In this document: one piece after another, positions 6,377 to 13,515 of the stretch | Numbering within the stretch: the stretch's first letter is position 1 | How the letters are laid out: every line of letters starts with the position of its first letter | Position numbers and translations under genes: made by a program | From: Candidatus Saccharimonadia bacterium | GTDB taxonomy: Bacteria > Patescibacteriota > Saccharimonadia > Saccharimonadales > UBA4665 | Length of the DNA stretch: 17,778 nt | NCBI GenBank assembly: GCA_023268595.1 | Contig: JALQUD010000009.1 | Coordinates: 1-17,778 of the forward strand | Direction: 5' to 3' | The notes under the pieces: model-generated | The model's input: only the letters and a program-made list of their open reading frames with translations | Database searches by the model: none | What the model was told of the DNA's origin: nothing

Positions 6377-7447
6377 ATGACTGCCACGCTTGCCGGATTG
6401 GATTTTTATGACCGCTATGGTTACTTCGGTGCGCTCAAGCAGCTTGCCGAACAGAGTGGCAAAGGCGACGATCTGATATATATGGCCATGGTCATCAACC
6501 CCGCATCACCTGAGGTTGCCGCGATGATGGACGCCATGGAAGCGGCGGCCCGCCGCGGCGCCAAAGTCACGGCGGTCGTCGACGCCCACAGCTTCATGCT
6601 TGATGACGATAACCACCTCGGACCGCTATGGCATACCGCCACACTGGAGCCTGACCAATTAAAGGGACCGTTCAAAGTTCTGTACGATAAGCTACAGAAC
6701 CTGCGCATGGCGGGCGGATCATACCGTATAGTCAACCGCCCGGCCAAAGCTCACACCAACCCGTTCGGTGGCCGTTCGCATATCAAATTGGCCGTAGTCA
6801 ACGACCGTGTCTTCATTGGTGGCTGCAACATCCAGCTACCGGAAATCCGCGACGTCATGATTGGCTGGGATGATGCGGCGACAGCCACATGGCTCAGAAA
6901 TTTCGTCCACCGCATCGGCGACGCGCCGAACGTGCGCCAAGCCCTTGGCGACCACGACCAGGAGCATGCGGTCGCTCCGAATGCCACGCTATTCGTCGAT
7001 GCCGGCGTCAAACGCCAATCGACGATAATGCAACAAGCCCACCGTCTGATTGACCGGGCGGAAAAAACCGTGACCATAACCTGCCAATATTTTCCTGGCG
7101 GTGCCACCGCTGACCGTCTATTGGCCGCCCGTAAGCGCGGCGTCAAAGTGACCATCCATTACAGTCCGCCGTCTGCCCACGGTACGCTAGCTCCTATTCA
7201 TTACCTCTATAACGGCTTACAGCGCCTCCGGCTACCGGCCGACATGTTCACCGGACGCCTGCCAGCAGACGCGCCAAAACTCCACTCAAAGATCATAGTC
7301 AGCGAAAAAGCCGCGCTTATTGGTAGCCACAACTACGTGCAGGCCGGCGTCCGCTTTGGCACGGCCGAAATCGCCCTACTCGTAAAAGATGACCGGGACT
7401 TCATTGACCGGACGCTGGCACACATCAACATGTTAGTGGGGCGATGA
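6377..7447 (+). CDS. Phospholipase D-fold (PLDc) protein with altered HKD motifs
   Basis: This 356-residue protein has two PLD-type halves. The first motif starts at His135 (HIKLAVVNDRVFIGGCNI) and the second at His303 (HSKIIVSEKAALIGSHNY). In the PLD superfamily (cardiolipin synthases, phosphatidylserine synthases, some nucleases) each HxKxxxxD motif supplies a catalytic His and Lys. Both His/Lys pairs and the following Gly-(Gly/Ser)-x-Asn are present. However, the acidic position is Asn in the first motif and Glu in the second, so activity may be reduced or changed. No signal peptide or membrane helix is evident, unlike cardiolipin synthase. The N-terminal half carries the family-like pattern GAKVTAVVDAHSF, and the corresponding part of the second half is GVKVTIHYSPPSAHG. 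The substrate is unknown. The stop is directly followed by the ATG of the next gene. Confidence 0.8.
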   Translation: MTATLAGLDFYDRYGYFGALKQLAEQSGKGDDLIYMAMVINPASPEVAAMMDAMEAAARRGAKVTAVVDAHSFMLDDDNHLGPLWHTATLEPDQLKGPFKVLYDKLQNLRMAGGSYRIVNRPAKAHTNPFGGRSHIKLAVVNDRVFIGGCNIQLPEIRDVMIGWDDAATATWLRNFVHRIGDAPNVRQALGDHDQEHAVAPNATLFVDAGVKRQSTIMQQAHRLIDRAEKTVTITCQYFPGGATADRLLAARKRGVKVTIHYSPPSAHGTLAPIHYLYNGLQRLRLPADMFTGRLPADAPKLHSKIIVSEKAALIGSHNYVQAGVRFGTAEIALLVKDDRDFIDRTLAHINMLVGR

Positions 7448-7855
7448 ATGAGGCCGAAGCTTACTATCATCGCATTGATCTCATGCGCGTTGTTAGTTTT
7501 TGTCGCACTCTATATCCACGAACAATCAAAGGGCTTTAACAGTCATGATCTCGACTCATTACAAGTCGCACGAATATTAGAAGAAAGGGCTTCGTCTGCT
7601 TCAGATGTTCGCCGCGCTACGGAGTGTTATCCTCGACAGAATAAGACCGAAGTCTGCGCCCAAAAGACATTCACTCTAACACGGAAATCGTGCGATTCGG
7701 TACGCGAGCAACTAAACGCGAAGTTAGATGGCGATCAACTATACTGTGATAAAAATTCACGGAGTTCGTTCGCGGACGAATCAGGATCGTACACAGTAAA
7801 CGCCGTGGTAGATGGCGGGAATGTGCGATTCACCGTCCTCCAGGTTGACCACTAG
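7448..7855 (+). CDS. Low-GC membrane-anchored ORFan
   Basis: This 135-residue protein has a hydrophobic N-terminal anchor (about residues 4-24, LTIIALISCALLVFVALYI) and an exported domain with four cysteines (ECYPR, EVCAQK, KSCDSV, LYCDK), which could form two disulfides. The cysteine in the anchor is not in a clear lipobox. I do not recognise the family. Base composition is clearly poorer in GC (about 42-50% in the lines counted by eye) than the neighbours, and codons such as TTA and AGA are frequent, suggesting transfer or weak selection. The ATG follows the PLD-gene stop with no gap, so it is probably co-transcribed. A G-rich stretch (GTGGGGCG) precedes it. Its end overlaps the convergent phosphatase gene by 26 bp. 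Confidence 0.6.
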   Translation: MRPKLTIIALISCALLVFVALYIHEQSKGFNSHDLDSLQVARILEERASSASDVRRATECYPRQNKTEVCAQKTFTLTRKSCDSVREQLNAKLDGDQLYCDKNSRSSFADESGSYTVNAVVDGGNVRFTVLQVDH

Positions 7856-8642
7856 CGGAATGGGCTTCGGTGATGACATCCAGGATGACTTCATAGTGGC
7901 GTGGATGCGCGCAGATAAGACCTCGCACGTCTCCGTCGTAGCGCTGTTCTTTGCCGTCGATGTCACCAGTGCGTAGGCCGGCTTCATCGGCAACCACCTT
8001 CAGGGCAGCCACATCCCAGACGCACGAGCCCATATAGACCTGCCCTGCCAGACGGCCTTGGGCCACCTGCATGCCCATGTAGCCTGAACTCGTATAATTC
8101 GGCACCTGGTAACCCCGTTCGAAGAATGCTTCATGCAGGTCTTTAGTCTGAACGACCGCGTTACGCCACCATTCAAGGTTGACGCGCGGCATTGGCGATA
8201 CGTCGACCGGCACGCTGAATGGCAGATCATTGATAAAGGCACCGCCACCACGGATGGCATGATACATCCGCTCGTGCATGAAGTCATAGATGATGCCGAT
8301 GACCGGCACGCCATCTTCGACCAGCGCCAGACAGAATGTGCTGGCACTCATGCCGAACGTATACGGTCCGGTACCGTCAATCGGGTCACAGACCCAGGTA
8401 AGGTTAGTTTCTCCAGGTAAACTCTCTTCCTCACCGATGACACCGACGCCAGGAAACGCCTGCCGGCAGCGCTCAACAACCAACCGGTTGATTTCCAGAT
8501 CGGCTTCAGTGACCGGAGTGTTATCGGACTTGGTCTGGACGGCCATGTCCAGACTGAAGTGGCGGCGGGCTATGAAACCGCATTCCCGGGCCAGGCCACG
8601 GGCGAAATCATGATAGTGTCCAAGTGTATCCGGCGTTAGCAT
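7830..8642 (-). CDS. Inositol monophosphatase family phosphatase
   Basis: This 270-residue protein belongs to the Mg2+-dependent FIG/IMPase superfamily (inositol monophosphatase, histidinol-phosphatase HisN, CysQ). Metal ligands are recognisable: Glu71-Glu72 (VIGEEES), the core DPIDGT at about 86-91, and the C-terminal WDVAALKVVADEAG helix with its Asp. After DPIDGT the sequence reads GPYTFG where classical IMPases have x-N-F. The true substrate (inositol phosphate, histidinol phosphate, PAP or other) cannot be assigned. There is no signal peptide. Only 3 nt separate it from the end of yebC, so the two form one transcription unit driven by the yebC promoter. No strong Shine-Dalgarno motif is seen, suggesting translational coupling. 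Confidence 0.88.
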   Translation of the reverse strand: MLTPDTLGHYHDFARGLARECGFIARRHFSLDMAVQTKSDNTPVTEADLEINRLVVERCRQAFPGVGVIGEEESLPGETNLTWVCDPIDGTGPYTFGMSASTFCLALVEDGVPVIGIIYDFMHERMYHAIRGGGAFINDLPFSVPVDVSPMPRVNLEWWRNAVVQTKDLHEAFFERGYQVPNYTSSGYMGMQVAQGRLAGQVYMGSCVWDVAALKVVADEAGLRTGDIDGKEQRYDGDVRGLICAHPRHYEVILDVITEAHSASGQPGGR

Positions 8643-8645
8643 GCC

Positions 8646-9401
8646 CTAAGCTTCTAACAGCTCTTCGGGGATGTCAAAGTTAACATGCGTATTCGTAACG
8701 TCGTCGTTACCTTCCAACGCATCCATCATGCGCATGATCTTGCCGGCGGTAGCCGCATCGTTGATTTCAACGGTGTTGCTTGGCAAATACGTCAGTTCAG
8801 CTTCGGTGATTTCCAGGCTGGCCTCTTTCAGCGTGTCACGGACTTTGGCCAGTTCCTTAGGGTCGGTGTAGACTACAAAATCCTTCGAGCCATCATCGTC
8901 CTGTTCTTCCTGGACGTCGTCGGCTCCAGCTTCCAATGCCTGCATCATGAAGTCGTCAAAGTCGGCACCGTTGGCCTTGATCCGTATCATGCCCTTGTGG
9001 CTGAACTGGAACGCCACGGAACCCTTTTCGGCGATGCTGCCACCGTGCTTGCTAAAGGCCAGCTTGACCTCTGGTAACGTGCGGTTGGTATTGTCGGTAG
9101 CGACTTCGACCAACACGGCGACCCCGCCCGGTCCGTAGCCTTCATACATGACTTCCTGGATCTGCTCGCCGCCAAGCTTGCCGGAACCACGGTCAATCGA
9201 GCGCTGGATATTAGCCATCGGCATGTTAGAAGCCTTGGCTTTGTCTATCGCCAGACGCAGGCTGAAGTTCATATCAGGATCCGCGCCACTGCGGGCAGCG
9301 ATAGCTATATTGTTACCCAGTTTCGTGAATAACGCGCCACGGGCGGCATCCTTGGCACCCTTCTGGCGTTTGATAGTTGACCATTTGCTATGTCCTGACA
9401 T
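8646..9401 (-). CDS. yebC: YebC/TACO1 family protein
   Basis: The 251-residue protein begins MSGHSKWSTIKRQKGAKDAA, the signature start of the family. It continues with FTKLGNNIAIAARSGADP and DKAKASNMPMANIQRSIDRG, then EVMYEGYGPGGVAVLVE and FSKHGGSIAEKGSVAFQF. Family length is normal. YebC proteins were long annotated as transcriptional regulators; more recent work links members to translation, relieving ribosome stalling at proline-rich stretches. Unlike most first genes here it has a true leader: GAGGAG at 9408-9413, 6 nt before the ATG, with transcription predicted to begin right at that motif. Its promoter overlaps that of the divergent nuclease gene. It leads a two-gene unit with the phosphatase. 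Confidence 0.96.
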   Translation of the reverse strand: MSGHSKWSTIKRQKGAKDAARGALFTKLGNNIAIAARSGADPDMNFSLRLAIDKAKASNMPMANIQRSIDRGSGKLGGEQIQEVMYEGYGPGGVAVLVEVATDNTNRTLPEVKLAFSKHGGSIAEKGSVAFQFSHKGMIRIKANGADFDDFMMQALEAGADDVQEEQDDDGSKDFVVYTDPKELAKVRDTLKEASLEITEAELTYLPSNTVEINDAATAGKIMRMMDALEGNDDVTNTHVNFDIPEELLEA

Positions 9402-9415
9402 ACGTCTCTCCTCTC

Positions 9416-9424
9416 TGTTATTAT
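9416..9424 (+). promoter_or_regulatory. Extended -10 promoter of the secreted nuclease gene
   Basis: TGTTATTAT on the plus strand is an extended -10 that physically overlaps the yebC -10. The ATG at 9434 lies 9 nt beyond the hexamer, the same spacing as at 1272, 2688 and 3445. The nearer ATG at 9428 is too close to be used on the predicted transcript. Confidence 0.55.
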
Positions 9425-9428
9425 ACCA
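9420..9428 (-). promoter_or_regulatory. Extended -10 promoter of yebC
   Basis: TGGTATAAT on the minus strand is a consensus extended -10. Transcription is predicted to start near 9413, leaving a 12-nt leader that begins with the Shine-Dalgarno motif GAGGAG. The hexamer shares five base pairs with the nuclease -10 on the other strand. Confidence 0.7.
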
Positions 9429-9433
9429 TGGTT

Positions 9434-10198
9434 ATGTCGTACCGTCGCCGTCGCTTCAGCCTATTGCTCATCCTGCCTATCCTGGCTGCCGGCGGCTTTT
9501 ACGTCAAGCAACTTCAGGACCGGCCACCGGATCCGGTCATCAATGGCATCGTCAAATCGCTGTCACCTACCGAAGTACAGCAGCAAGTCCAAACACTGCC
9601 GACAAGCGACCTTGCAGGTAACGTACTCGAGACATTGCCTGTGAAAGGCCGCGCGCCAAAGACCGGTTACGCCCGCAGCCAGTTCGGCGATGGCTGGGCT
9701 GAGCGTCGCATCGGCCAGAGCACCTGCGACATGCGCAACATCATCATGGGCCGCGACATGGTCAACGTGACTTATCGATCACCGGTTGACTGTACGGTGA
9801 TGAGCGGCACCTTGGCATCCGATCCGTACACCGGCAAGACCATAACGTTCTCGCGCGGCCCCAACAGCGCGGCCGTCCAGATCGACCATGTAGTCGCACT
9901 GTCGAATGCCTGGCAGACCGGGGCGCAGCAACTCACACCGGCGCTACGGCAACAACTTGCAAACGATCCGCTCGAATTATTGGCCGTCGATGGACCGGCC
10001 AACCAGAAGAAGAGCGATGGCGATGCCGCGACCTGGCTTCCTGCCAACAAAGAATATCGCTGCAAATATATCGCCAGACAGATAGCTGTGAAACAAAAGT
10101 ACAACCTTTGGGTGACGGAAGCCGAGCGCAACGCCATGCGAGGCATACTTGCTAGCTGCCCCGATCAGAAACTGCCAGCCGTCAGCGATGCTCTATAG
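9434..10198 (+). CDS. Secreted HNH nuclease, DUF1524 family
   Basis: The 254-residue protein has an Arg-rich start, then an N-terminal hydrophobic signal or anchor (SLLLILPILAAGGFYV). The C-terminal half carries the DUF1524/GmrSD-type HNH motif: IDHVVALSNAWQTGA with Asp151-His152, NDPLELLAVDGPANQKKSDG with Asn190, and AATWLPANKEYRCKYIARQ. These match the extracellular nuclease branch of the family, known from secreted actinobacterial proteins. Four cysteines in the exported part could make two disulfides. The function is likely surface or secreted DNA cleavage, for DNA uptake, scavenging or attack. The ATG at 9428 would add two residues; I prefer 9434 for its 9-nt spacing to the -10. The next gene, comEC, lies 84 bp downstream on the same strand. 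Confidence 0.85.
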   Translation: MSYRRRRFSLLLILPILAAGGFYVKQLQDRPPDPVINGIVKSLSPTEVQQQVQTLPTSDLAGNVLETLPVKGRAPKTGYARSQFGDGWAERRIGQSTCDMRNIIMGRDMVNVTYRSPVDCTVMSGTLASDPYTGKTITFSRGPNSAAVQIDHVVALSNAWQTGAQQLTPALRQQLANDPLELLAVDGPANQKKSDGDAATWLPANKEYRCKYIARQIAVKQKYNLWVTEAERNAMRGILASCPDQKLPAVSDAL

Positions 10199-10275
10199 CA
10201 TAACCATTTTCTTATAGCATTAGCTTTTTGCATTCAAGAAAAATTTGTTGCATTTCAATTTTTTGCATGTATACT
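10194..10275 (+). promoter_or_regulatory. AT-rich regulatory region and promoter of comEC
   Basis: This AT-rich spacer between the nuclease and comEC holds three TTGCAT motifs (10228-10233, 10248-10253, 10263-10268) and two TATAGCAT motifs (10194-10201, 10213-10220). The -10 is TATACT at 10270-10275, ending 7 nt before the comEC ATG. The middle TTGCAT is 16 bp upstream of it and can serve as a -35. The repeated copies could bind a regulator of competence or simply reflect AT-rich composition. The mRNA is predicted to be leaderless by about 1 nt. Confidence 0.5.
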
Positions 10276-10282
10276 CCGGTGC

Positions 10283-11785
10283 ATGAAACGGGGTTATTCA
10301 CAGCAACGACGTGCGTCCAAGCGCAGCATCCATACATCCTGGCGGTTAGCGTTCGCGTGCTGGGGCGTGCTCATCGGCACGCTCGTGGCCGGCTTCGGCT
10401 TCGTCCTGCCTGGCGCCATGTACTGGATACTGCCGGTCATATTGATCCTTGCGACATTCGTGCTAGGTGGCCAGACTGCTATCTTTACGGTCATCGCCCT
10501 CGTTGCTGGCGCTGGTATCGGCATATGGCGTGGCGGCACAGTGCAGGTTGCCTTACAGGGTTATGAAAGCTTTATCGGCCGTTCCGTCGCGTTGACCGGT
10601 ACGGTCAGTGAAGACATCAGCCACGGCCCGAAGGGCGATACCCGGGCACAACTTACCCACGTGAACATCAACGGCAAAAATCTACCAGGCAAGGTATGGG
10701 TCAGCATAACCTCCGATGTCTCAGAACCGGTACGGCGCGGAGACCAGCTTAGACTTACCGGTAAGCTTTCAGATGGTTTCGGCAACCTGCCGGCCACCAT
10801 GCCGCGCGCTACGCTCGTCACTTTCGCCCCCACCAGCCAACAGGACTATGCACTACGTTTCCGCGATTGGTTCGCGACCGGCATACGCCACGCCATTCCT
10901 GAACCGGCAGCTTCGCTGGGTAGTGGCTTCCTGCTTGGCCAGCATAGTGACCTTCCGGGAAACCTGGAAGGCGAGCTACGCACCGTCGGCCTGACGCACG
11001 CCGTCGTGGCCAGCGGCTCGAACCTGACGATCCTGGTTGGTTTCACCAGACGATTGTTCAAGCGCACCAGCAAATACACGGCCACCGTCTTGGGCGCATC
11101 GATGACATTAGGGTTCATACTACTCACAGGTTTCAGCCCGTCCATGACCAGGGCCGGGCTGGTCACCGGCCTCAGCCTGCTGGCCTGGTACTATGGACGG
11201 CGCATCCACCCGTTCGTGCTGCTGCCACTCGCAGCCGGAATCACATTGCTTTATGACCCGTCATACATCCGGGGCGATATCGGATGGTACTTGTCGTTCT
11301 CGGCATTCGCAGGGGTGCTGGTCCTGGCGCCGCTGATTCAGCATTACTTCTGGGGACCGGATTTCAAACCGAACCTGATGTTAGAGATTCTGATCGGCAC
11401 GACGGCAGCACAGCTGGCAACCTTGCCGGTCATCCTGTATGCCTTCGGTACGCTCAGCCCATACGCCCTGCCCGCCAATATGCTCGTCCTGCCGTTCATC
11501 CCTCTAGCCATGGCACTGACATTCGTAGCGGGTATCGCCGGACTAGCGCTACCTGGACCGGTCGCGGGCATCATCGGCACACCGGCCGGCTTGATCATGG
11601 ATTATATGCTGCGCGTCATCCACTGGGTCGCGGCGCTACCCTCGGCGCAGATGGCCGCAAGCACCGGGCCACCGGTCCTGGCAGGCCTCTGCACAGCCTT
11701 GGTCTTATGTTGCCTGTATATGCAACGACGCACCAGACATCGATTCAACCAAGGAACAGGACTACTAATAGGAGACCGACCATGA
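10283..11785 (+). CDS. comEC: ComEC/Rec2 DNA-uptake channel without the metallo-beta-lactamase domain
   Basis: ComEC forms the membrane channel that carries single-stranded DNA into the cytoplasm during transformation. The 500-residue protein has N-terminal membrane helices (about 15-85), then an extracytoplasmic DUF4131/OB-like domain (about 95-175). The polytopic Competence domain follows, with the hallmark GLTHAVVASGSNLTILVGF near residues 236-254 and several further helices to about 480. It ends with a short basic tail. The C-terminal metallo-beta-lactamase-like domain of longer ComEC proteins, proposed to degrade the non-transported strand, is absent, so this is the short form. The stop overlaps the start of the lamin-tail gene (ATGA). 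The secreted HNH nuclease just upstream could replace the missing nuclease activity; this is inference. Confidence 0.93.
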   Translation: MKRGYSQQRRASKRSIHTSWRLAFACWGVLIGTLVAGFGFVLPGAMYWILPVILILATFVLGGQTAIFTVIALVAGAGIGIWRGGTVQVALQGYESFIGRSVALTGTVSEDISHGPKGDTRAQLTHVNINGKNLPGKVWVSITSDVSEPVRRGDQLRLTGKLSDGFGNLPATMPRATLVTFAPTSQQDYALRFRDWFATGIRHAIPEPAASLGSGFLLGQHSDLPGNLEGELRTVGLTHAVVASGSNLTILVGFTRRLFKRTSKYTATVLGASMTLGFILLTGFSPSMTRAGLVTGLSLLAWYYGRRIHPFVLLPLAAGITLLYDPSYIRGDIGWYLSFSAFAGVLVLAPLIQHYFWGPDFKPNLMLEILIGTTAAQLATLPVILYAFGTLSPYALPANMLVLPFIPLAMALTFVAGIAGLALPGPVAGIIGTPAGLIMDYMLRVIHWVAALPSAQMAASTGPPVLAGLCTALVLCCLYMQRRTRHRFNQGTGLLIGDRP

Positions 11786-13515
11786 CGTACTACGCGATAA
11801 CCCACCGACCAGATAAAAGACGCTACATCACTGCGAGCCGCACGGCCACGGTCTTGCTCGCGAGCTTTGCCATGGTGGCCGCCAGCCTGACACATGCCAT
11901 GGCTGCCGACGGTAGCCCGGCCACAACATCCATACCCGCGCCCCGGCCCATGATCACGGCAGTACAGACCGGCGGCTGCGTCACCGAAGTAGCGAACTGT
12001 ACCGAAGACAGTTCGCGCGAGTTCATTGAAATGTACAATGCCCTGGACGCGGACGTCAGTCTGACGGGAGTGACACTACGATATCTATCATCGAGTGGGA
12101 ATACATCGACGAATCTGATATCCCTTGAAGGTACGCTAAAAGCGCACGGTTATCTGTTGGCCGGCCATGAAGGACATGAACTTGGTGCGGACCTTACCTT
12201 CGGCAAACAGAACGATAGCGGATTGCTTGCCAAAAGTGGCGGCCATGTAGAGTTGACCGATGCTGATGGCACGACCATCGACCGGGTGGGCTGGGGTAGT
12301 GCCGCCAAGCCGCTTGGCAAAGCTGCGGTAGCGGCCGGTACGGGTCAAGTTTTGGTCCGCAACGCCGATCAGGATGGCAGGCTGCTCCACAGCGGCAACA
12401 ATAGCGCCGACTTCGGCCGCCTGACAGACTACCAGCCACAACACGGCGGCTACTTGCCAGTAACCAAGCCTACCGATACGACGCCCGTTACACCGTCACC
12501 TTCCCAATCTACGGATACAAATAGTGCGCCGGACAATCCCACAGCATCCGGCTCATGCCGTGGCATACTGATAAGTGAACTGCTGCCCAATCCTGCCGGT
12601 ACCGACACCGGCCGGGAGTTCATCGAGCTGCACAACCCGACGGACCACCCGATATCGCTTGGAAGTTGCGTATTGAAAACCAGCGGTAGCACCAGCAAGC
12701 TATTCAAGTTGGACGGTAAGTCTATCACCGGCGGCCAATACATAGCCTTGAGTGACGCCGAAACCGGCCTGACTCTACCTAACAGTACTGGCGGCACGGC
12801 ATGGCTACTGGACAGCACCGATGAGCTGCAATCCATATCATACCCTGCGGCCTTGGAAGATGATCGTGCCTGGGCTCTGAGCGGGAACGATGACGGTTGG
12901 TACGCGACGTACACGCCGACCCCTTCGTTAGCCAACATCATCACGGTTCTGCGGCCATGCGACGACCCGTCGCAAGTCCGTAGTGCCGAGACCGGCCGCT
13001 GCAGCAGCCCAGCCGCAGATACATCTTCTGCCGCGACAGCTGCCACGGCGAGCACCAGCCAGACGACCACAGCCTGCAAGCCCGGCCAGGAGCGTAACCC
13101 AGCCACCAACCGATGCCGGGCAATCGCAAGCACCGCAGCCACCGCTGCCACAACCTGCAAAGCCGGCCAGGTCCGCAATCCGGAAACCAACCGTTGCAAA
13201 GCGGCAAGCAGTACGACTGCCGGGTCAGCCTGCGCGGCCGGCCAGGAGCGTAACCCGGAAACCAACCGCTGTCGCAAGATTCCTAGTTCGGCCGGCACGG
13301 CCACCAAGATAACCGATCAGGACAGCTCGTCGTCATCGGGTAGTACGAACCGGTTCCCTACCTGGCTGATTGCCAGCGTCATCATCACGGCGATTGTCGG
13401 CTACGGTGTATACGAGTGGCGGCAGGAAATCCAACGGGTATCCCGAAATATGTTTGCAAAGATGCGGGTCAGACGCCAACCCACTAGGGAAATTTCCTTA
13501 GCCGGCAGTAACTAG
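11782..13515 (+). CDS. Surface-anchored protein with two lamin-tail domains and four C-x-R-N-P-C repeats
   Basis: I start at the ATG at 11782 (577 residues), which overlaps the comEC stop and has AGGAG at 11770-11774. The frame is open further upstream only as a shadow of comEC. An Arg-rich N-region and hydrophobic core end at a likely signal-peptidase site after AMA (residue 41). Lamin-tail (LTD) domain 1 spans about 57-200 (SSREFIEMYNALDADVSLTGV) and LTD 2 about 259-390 (GREFIELHNPTDHPISLGSC), with a Pro/Ser/Thr-rich linker between. Four cysteine repeats start near residues 393, 432, 459 and 484, of the form CKPGQERNPATNRC. A C-terminal membrane helix lies at about 525-543, with a basic cytoplasmic tail. 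Bacterial LTDs are extracellular beta-sandwich domains often linked to nucleases and DNA uptake. Coupling to comEC suggests a role in holding DNA or supporting the uptake machine at the surface. Confidence 0.8.
   Translation: MTYYAITHRPDKRRYITASRTATVLLASFAMVAASLTHAMAADGSPATTSIPAPRPMITAVQTGGCVTEVANCTEDSSREFIEMYNALDADVSLTGVTLRYLSSSGNTSTNLISLEGTLKAHGYLLAGHEGHELGADLTFGKQNDSGLLAKSGGHVELTDADGTTIDRVGWGSAAKPLGKAAVAAGTGQVLVRNADQDGRLLHSGNNSADFGRLTDYQPQHGGYLPVTKPTDTTPVTPSPSQSTDTNSAPDNPTASGSCRGILISELLPNPAGTDTGREFIELHNPTDHPISLGSCVLKTSGSTSKLFKLDGKSITGGQYIALSDAETGLTLPNSTGGTAWLLDSTDELQSISYPAALEDDRAWALSGNDDGWYATYTPTPSLANIITVLRPCDDPSQVRSAETGRCSSPAADTSSAATAATASTSQTTTACKPGQERNPATNRCRAIASTAATAATTCKAGQVRNPETNRCKAASSTTAGSACAAGQERNPETNRCRKIPSSAGTATKITDQDSSSSSGSTNRFPTWLIASVIITAIVGYGVYEWRQEIQRVSRNMFAKMRVRRQPTREISLAGSN
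12958..13281 (+). repeat. Tandem cysteine-motif repeats encoded in the lamin-tail gene
   Basis: Four repeats with pattern C-x2-G-Q-x-R-N-P-x-T-N-R-C begin at codons 12958, 13075, 13156 and 13231. The first is degenerate (CDDPSQVRSAETGRC) and the last three nearly identical. At the DNA level GGCCAGGAGCGTAACCC recurs in the second and fourth copies, so copy number may vary by recombination. The repeats are separated by Ala/Thr/Ser-rich spacers. Confidence 0.8.

Noticed and set aside
11284..11781. Upstream extension of the lamin-tail frame giving a 743-residue protein
   Set aside because: It lies entirely within comEC in another frame and has no family similarity. The ATG at 11782 has AGGAG, a signal peptide and an ATGA overlap.
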